A DNA stretch of 61,866 nt, taken from positions 1 to 61,866 of the forward strand of contig NZ_AUBL01000025.1 in assembly GCF_000429225.1 (NCBI RefSeq). The letters are read 5' to 3'. A program made the translations under genes and the position numbers. Within the stretch, counting starts at the first letter, position 1; each line of letters begins with the position of its first letter. Under the pieces are notes generated by a model. It was not told where the DNA came from. It was given only the letters and a program-made list of their open reading frames with translations, and made no database searches. Below are positions 57,957 to 61,866 of the stretch, piece after piece. The stretch is from Actinomyces dentalis DSM 19115. GTDB taxonomy: Bacteria; Actinomycetota; Actinomycetes; Actinomycetales; Actinomycetaceae.

Positions 57957-59999
57957 ATGGCGCGCACCCGCACCGGCGCCGCCGAGGACCGGCGCCCTGA
58001 GGACGCCCGCGAGCCCACGGCCGCCGGCGCCCGGCGGGAGTCGCCGTCGACGGCGTCGTCCCCGATCCCGGAGCCCGCCGACGACGACGCCCGGCGGGAG
58101 TCGGACGACCTGCCCCGCGTCGAGCACCCCGCCCGCCGCCTGCTGGCCTACGTGTTCCGCCACTACCCGTGGCGGCTGATCGTCGTGGCCATCAGCATCG
58201 TCATCGCCTCCGTCGCCTCGACGGTCGCCTCGATCTTCATGCAGCGGGTCGTCGACGAGGTCATCACCCCCGGGCTGAGCGCGGGACTCGACGCCGTCAC
58301 GCCCGTGCTCGTGCGGATCATCACCATGATGGGCGCCGTCTACGCCCTCGGCGTGCTCACGAGCCTGCTGTACTCGCGGATCATGGCCGTGGTCACGCAG
58401 GGCTCCCTCAAGCACATGCGCGACGACATGTTCGACCGCATGCAGTCCCTGCCGATCAAGTACTTCGACACCCACGCCCACGGCGCGGTCATGTCCACGT
58501 ACACCAACGACACGGACGCCGTCCGCCAGCTCATCGGCCAGTCGGTGCCCACGCTCATCCAGTCCGGGCTGACCCTGGGCGCCATGCTCGCCATGATGCT
58601 CTACTACAGCCTGTGGCTGACGATCCTCGTCGTCGTGGTGGTTGCCGTCATGATCGAGGTCACCCGGAGGCTGGGCGGCGCGTCCTCACGGTACATGGTC
58701 GCCCAGCAGCACTCGCTCGCCACCGAGGAGGGCTTCATCGAGGAGATCATGGGCGGGCAGAAGGTCGTCCAGGTCTTCAACCACGAGGAGGCCGCGAAGG
58801 CCGACTTCGCCGCGCTCAACCAGCGGCTCTTCTCCGATTCGGAGAGGGCCAACCGGTACGGCAACCTCCTGGGCCCGGTGGTGGGCAATATGGGCAACCT
58901 GCTCTACGTCCTGATCGCCATGGTCGGCGGCCTGCTCATCCAGCTGCGGGTCACCAATATCGGATTCGCCGGCATGGGCGCGATCACCGTCGGCATCATC
59001 GTGTCCTACCTGACGATGGTCCGCCAGCTCTCCCAGACCATCAACCAGGCCTCCCAGCAGGTCGCCCTCATCGCCATGGGCCTGGCCGGCGCCGGGCGCG
59101 TCTTCGCCCTCATCGACGAGGAGCCCGAGCACGACGACGGGTACGTCGGCCTGGTCGACGCCGTCGAGACGGCCGACGGCGGCGTCGAGCCCGCCGACCG
59201 AAAGACGGGCGTGTGGGCCTGGCGCCACCCCCACCGGGCGGAGGGCACGGTCACGTACACGCGGCTGCGCGGCGAGATCGTCATGGAGCACGTCGACTTC
59301 TCCTACGACGGCGTCAAGGAGGTCCTCCACGACGTCTCCCTGCGGGCCGAACCGGGGCAGAAGATCGCCTTCGTCGGCGCGACCGGCGCCGGCAAGACGA
59401 CGATCACGAACCTGATCAACCGCTTCTACGACCTCGACGACGGCAAGATCCGCTACGACGGCATCAATATCACCAAGATCGCCAAGGCGGATCTGCGCCG
59501 CTCGCTCGGCGTCGTCCTCCAGGACGTGCGGCTGTTCACGGGCACCGTCATGGACAACATCCGCTACGGGCGCCTGGACGCCACCGACGAGGAGTGCATC
59601 GAGGCGGCGCGACTGGCCAACGCCGACGGCTTCATCCGCCGCCTGCCCCACGGCTACCGGACGGTGATCTCGGGCGGCAGTTCGAACCTCTCGCAGGGGC
59701 AGGCGCAGCTGCTGTCGATCGCGCGCGCCGCCGTCGCCGACCCGCCGGTCATGATCCTCGACGAGGCGACGAGCTCCATCGACACGCGCACCGAGGCCCT
59801 CGTCCAGGCCGGCATGGACAATCTCATGAAGGGGCGGACGGTGTTCGTCATCGCCCACCGCCTGTCCACGGTCCGCAACTCCGACGCCATTATGGTCCTC
59901 GACCACGGGCGCATTATCGAGCGCGGCGGCCACGACCGGCTCATGGAGCGGCGCGGCACCTACTACCGGCTCTACACCGGGGCCTTCGAGCTCGAGTAG
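57957..59999 (+). CDS. ABC exporter half with canonical ATP site
   Basis: 680 residues. An N-terminal extension of about 65 residues is acidic and Ala/Arg-rich. Six helices follow, then Walker A FVGATGAGKTTITNLIN, signature NLSQGQAQLLSIARA, Walker B VMILDEATSSID and switch VIAHRLSTVRNSD. Glu and His are intact. The signature has Gln for Gly (LSQGQ), which fits pairing with the degenerate site of the partner. An insert of about 50 residues (VDAVETADGGVEPAD...) precedes the ATPase. The ATG at 57957 is preferred to the GTG at 57951 because AGGAGG is 10 nt upstream. Confidence 0.93.
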   Translation: MARTRTGAAEDRRPEDAREPTAAGARRESPSTASSPIPEPADDDARRESDDLPRVEHPARRLLAYVFRHYPWRLIVVAISIVIASVASTVASIFMQRVVDEVITPGLSAGLDAVTPVLVRIITMMGAVYALGVLTSLLYSRIMAVVTQGSLKHMRDDMFDRMQSLPIKYFDTHAHGAVMSTYTNDTDAVRQLIGQSVPTLIQSGLTLGAMLAMMLYYSLWLTILVVVVVAVMIEVTRRLGGASSRYMVAQQHSLATEEGFIEEIMGGQKVVQVFNHEEAAKADFAALNQRLFSDSERANRYGNLLGPVVGNMGNLLYVLIAMVGGLLIQLRVTNIGFAGMGAITVGIIVSYLTMVRQLSQTINQASQQVALIAMGLAGAGRVFALIDEEPEHDDGYVGLVDAVETADGGVEPADRKTGVWAWRHPHRAEGTVTYTRLRGEIVMEHVDFSYDGVKEVLHDVSLRAEPGQKIAFVGATGAGKTTITNLINRFYDLDDGKIRYDGINITKIAKADLRRSLGVVLQDVRLFTGTVMDNIRYGRLDATDEECIEAARLANADGFIRRLPHGYRTVISGGSSNLSQGQAQLLSIARAAVADPPVMILDEATSSIDTRTEALVQAGMDNLMKGRTVFVIAHRLSTVRNSDAIMVLDHGRIIERGGHDRLMERRGTYYRLYTGAFELE

Positions 60000-60140
60000 T
60001 CTCGCGGGCCGCCAGGGCCCCGGCGCCGATGAAGGTGAAGAACATGGCGGGCTCCTCGATCATGAGCACGACGCCCGGCGGGATGTTCCCGATGAACATC
60101 CTCGTCCGCGCGTCGTGAGTGACGAATATCAGCGCCTTCC
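60000..60140 (-). pseudogene. Possible 3' end of a gene cut off near the right IS
   Basis: Reading on the minus strand there is a well-formed segment (LIFVTHDARTRMFIGNIPPG, then VVLMIEEPAMFFTFIGAG) with hydrophobic, beta-rich character and no known family. Upstream it merges into GC-rich sequence and repeat A before the IS, so the 5' part is missing. It may instead be chance coding. Confidence 0.3.
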
Positions 60141-60225
60141 CGCCGGGAGTCGTGCACGGGCGGGCGTGGTCGTGGGCAAGCGCCGCGGGTCGGGCGACGA
60201 CCGCGGGAGCGGGTCGGTCCTGTGC

Positions 60226-60300
60226 TCGTCGAGATGTGCATTCTGCATTCGAGAGGTGCAGTTTGTATTCGAGAGGTGCAGTTTGCATTCGAGAGTGCAG
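60226..60300. repeat. Palindromic repeat family A at the right IS
   Basis: GTCGAGATGTGCATTCTGCA opens the unit, and GAGAGGTGCAGTTTGCATTC occurs in near-tandem. It parallels 15293-15340 and abuts the inner end of the right IS30 copy. Confidence 0.7.
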
Positions 60301-61823
60301 GGCGGTGTCAGGGGGTGGTTGCACCGTTGATGATGGTGTCCAGTATCTCGGTGGGGGTCTGTCCGTTCAAGACTTCTCGTGGGCGGCGGTTGAGCTGGTC
60401 CTGGACGGCCTGGACCTGGGCGTCGGTGACGTTGTTGAAGTCGGTGCCCTTGGGGAAGTACTCGCGGATCAGGCCGTTGGTGTTCTCGTTGGTGGGACGC
60501 TGCCAGGGGCTGTGAGGATCGGCGAAGTAGACCTTGATGTCGGTGGCGAGGGTGAAGGCGGCGTGACCGGCCATCTCCGCGCCCTGGTCCCAGGTGATGG
60601 TGGAGTACACGGCCCGGGGCGGGGAGTCGACCATGCTCTTGAGGGCATCGGTGACGGTGCGGGTGCGGTGGCCCGCCGCCGGACGGGTGATCAGTACGAA
60701 CCGGCTGCGACGCTCCGCCAGGGTGATCAGGGCGCTGCCGGGGGTCGCCTGGCGATGATCAGGTCTCCCTCCCAGTGCCCGGGGACGGCCCTGTCGTCGG
60801 CCTGGGGCGGGCGCAGACTGATGGTGGCGCCCTGGATCCAGCTCTTGCCCCTGGGCTTGGGCAGTCCGGCCAGTGGGGAGCGGGGGATGCGGCGGGTGCG
60901 TCCGGTGCGCAGGGCCCCCTCCACCCGCAACTGGGCGCGCAGGCTGCCGGCGCCCTGGACGCACCCGGGCCCCTGGGTGGATCTGCTCGTGACAGATGCG
61001 CATGCTCCCATCATCGGGGTTCTCGAACCGCAGACGGGCGGCGATCTGCCTGGGGACCGGCCCGATCCCCCGGGCGGGTCGACGACCCGCTCGCGCAGGG
61101 CCGGATCGGCGTCCAGCTTGCGGATCTTGGGGCGGGCCAAGGGCGCCCGGGCCGCGGCCTGCGCCGCCGCCCGGCGGTAGACCCCGCCCCACGCCGGCCC
61201 CGCGGCGGATCTCGCGGGACACGGTCTGCCGGCACCGGCCGATCCGGCGGGCGATGAGGGCGGCCCAAGTCCCCCTGCGCCAGGCCCGTGGCGATCATGG
61301 CCCGCTCACCGGCCCCCAGGCGCAGGCCCCGACCGGCGCGCCCCGACACCCGCGCGTCGGGTCCCCGGTGATCCGATGGCCGCAGGGCGCCCCCGCGCCG
61401 CCCTCGGCGCAGGACCTCACCGCCATGCGCGGACTCGACGGCGGCAACGGGGCGGGCGGGGGTGCTCATACGCGTATCGTGCAACCACCTGCCCGCGGTC
61501 CTGATCGACACGCCCCCGGCCCGGGCGGCCCCGGCCCGCCCGGCCCCGGCGGCCCAGGCCTCGAACACCGCCCGCCTGCGCCGGGCGGCCGCCAGGGCGC
61601 TTCCACCCACGGCCCCCATCGCCAGTCCCACGCCCGCCCCCCGAGCCCACCGCTGCACCGCCGTGTGCGACACGCCCAGCTCCCGAGCCGCCGCGGACGC
61701 CGACCAGCCATCCGCAATCAGCTCCATCGCCCGCAGGCGCACCTCATCAGCGACCCTCACCCCACGAGGCACATCGATCACTCCTCCGAACCCGTAATGG
61801 TGCAACCACCCCCTGACACCGCC
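60301..61823 (-). mobile_element. IS30-family insertion sequence, right copy
   Basis: It is the exact reverse complement of 44-1566, with the same 25-bp terminal repeats (60301-60325 and 61799-61823). Confidence 0.9.
60308..61805 (-). pseudogene. IS30-family transposase, multiply frameshifted
   Basis: It is identical to the left-end gene, including all frame breaks. The same motifs (HWEGDLI, TWDQGAEM, NENTNGLIREYF) are split between frames. Confidence 0.85.
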
Positions 61824-61866
61824 CAGTTAAAAGTGCCCGCTCGAGTGCGAAGTGCACGTCTCGGCG
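61824..61866. repeat. Arm of palindromic repeat family A at the right edge
   Basis: It is the exact inverse of 1-43. It carries CTCGAGTGCGAAGTGCACGT and ends at the window edge. Confidence 0.7.

Noticed and set aside
56187..59999. A 1270-codon open frame covering both ABC exporter genes
   Set aside because: Its first half is out of frame with the real ABC gene at 56203. Only the part from 57957 encodes a protein.
1..61866. The whole window as an IS30 composite transposon
   Set aside because: It contains core genes (tmk, holB, gpmA, carD, ispD and tRNA-Thr), so it is chromosomal. The identical ends are better explained by contig termination in repeats.

Overview
The window reads as chromosomal DNA of a very GC-rich actinobacterium. 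CarD, Lsr2, a SenX3/RegX3-PhoU block and many apparently leaderless genes with GTG starts point to this. The mixture of a mannose-type PTS, IS30 elements and abundant short palindromic repeats fits an Actinomyces-like member of the Actinomycetaceae, but the genus is inferred, not shown. Both ends are the same sequence in opposite orientation (1-1566 against 60301-61866): an IS30-family element plus 43 bp of a palindromic repeat. The window therefore looks like a complete contig that stops in repeats at both ends.

Layout. 1-3419: IS30 copy, a gene cut by it, a small HTH protein and a low-GC membrane protein. 3826-9876 (minus): an Fe-S oxidoreductase, a translationally coupled pair of unknown proteins and a NYN-domain protein. 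10760-15204: tmk-holB, a double PH-like membrane protein and a nucleotidyltransferase. 15638-18370: a lipoprotein peptidase convergent with an asparaginase. 18637-24911: tRNA-Thr and a conserved core of lsr2, gpmA, phoU, senX3-regX3, carD and ispD. 24976-28910: an MFS and an MMPL transporter.

29858-39468 is the most unusual part. One promoter appears to serve a lipoprotein, a HlyD-like protein with a peptidoglycan-binding segment, and a MacB-type ABC fusion. These are followed by a 789-residue signal-less protein with peptidoglycan-binding-like repeats, a DUF1906 glycoside-hydrolase-like domain and an unrelated, less GC-rich C-terminus, and then a small membrane protein. About 4.7 kb downstream, the junction between the ABC gene and the large gene recurs as a shrunken copy, followed by another small low-GC membrane protein. 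This is the layout of a polymorphic toxin/immunity locus with an orphan cassette, coupled to a putative dedicated exporter. That functional reading is inference.

39549-44668 (minus) is a mannose-family PTS operon (IIA-IIB-IIC-IID) with two HAD phosphatases and a membrane protein. 45355-48783 holds a small secreted peptide, a ribokinase and a GntR/YtrA-type regulator with its ABC transporter. 49832-55986 (minus) holds a MazEF-like pair, an O-methyltransferase-like enzyme, a BcrA/lantibiotic-immunity-like ABC transporter and a NarL-type two-component system. 56203-59999 encodes a heterodimeric ABC exporter with one degenerate ATP site.

At least five families of short repeats or MITE-like elements lie between genes. 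Several supply the start or stop codon of a neighbouring gene, and one family appears to be the insertion target of the IS30 element. Two further insertion sequences (IS5-like and IS1634-like) survive only as decayed remnants.
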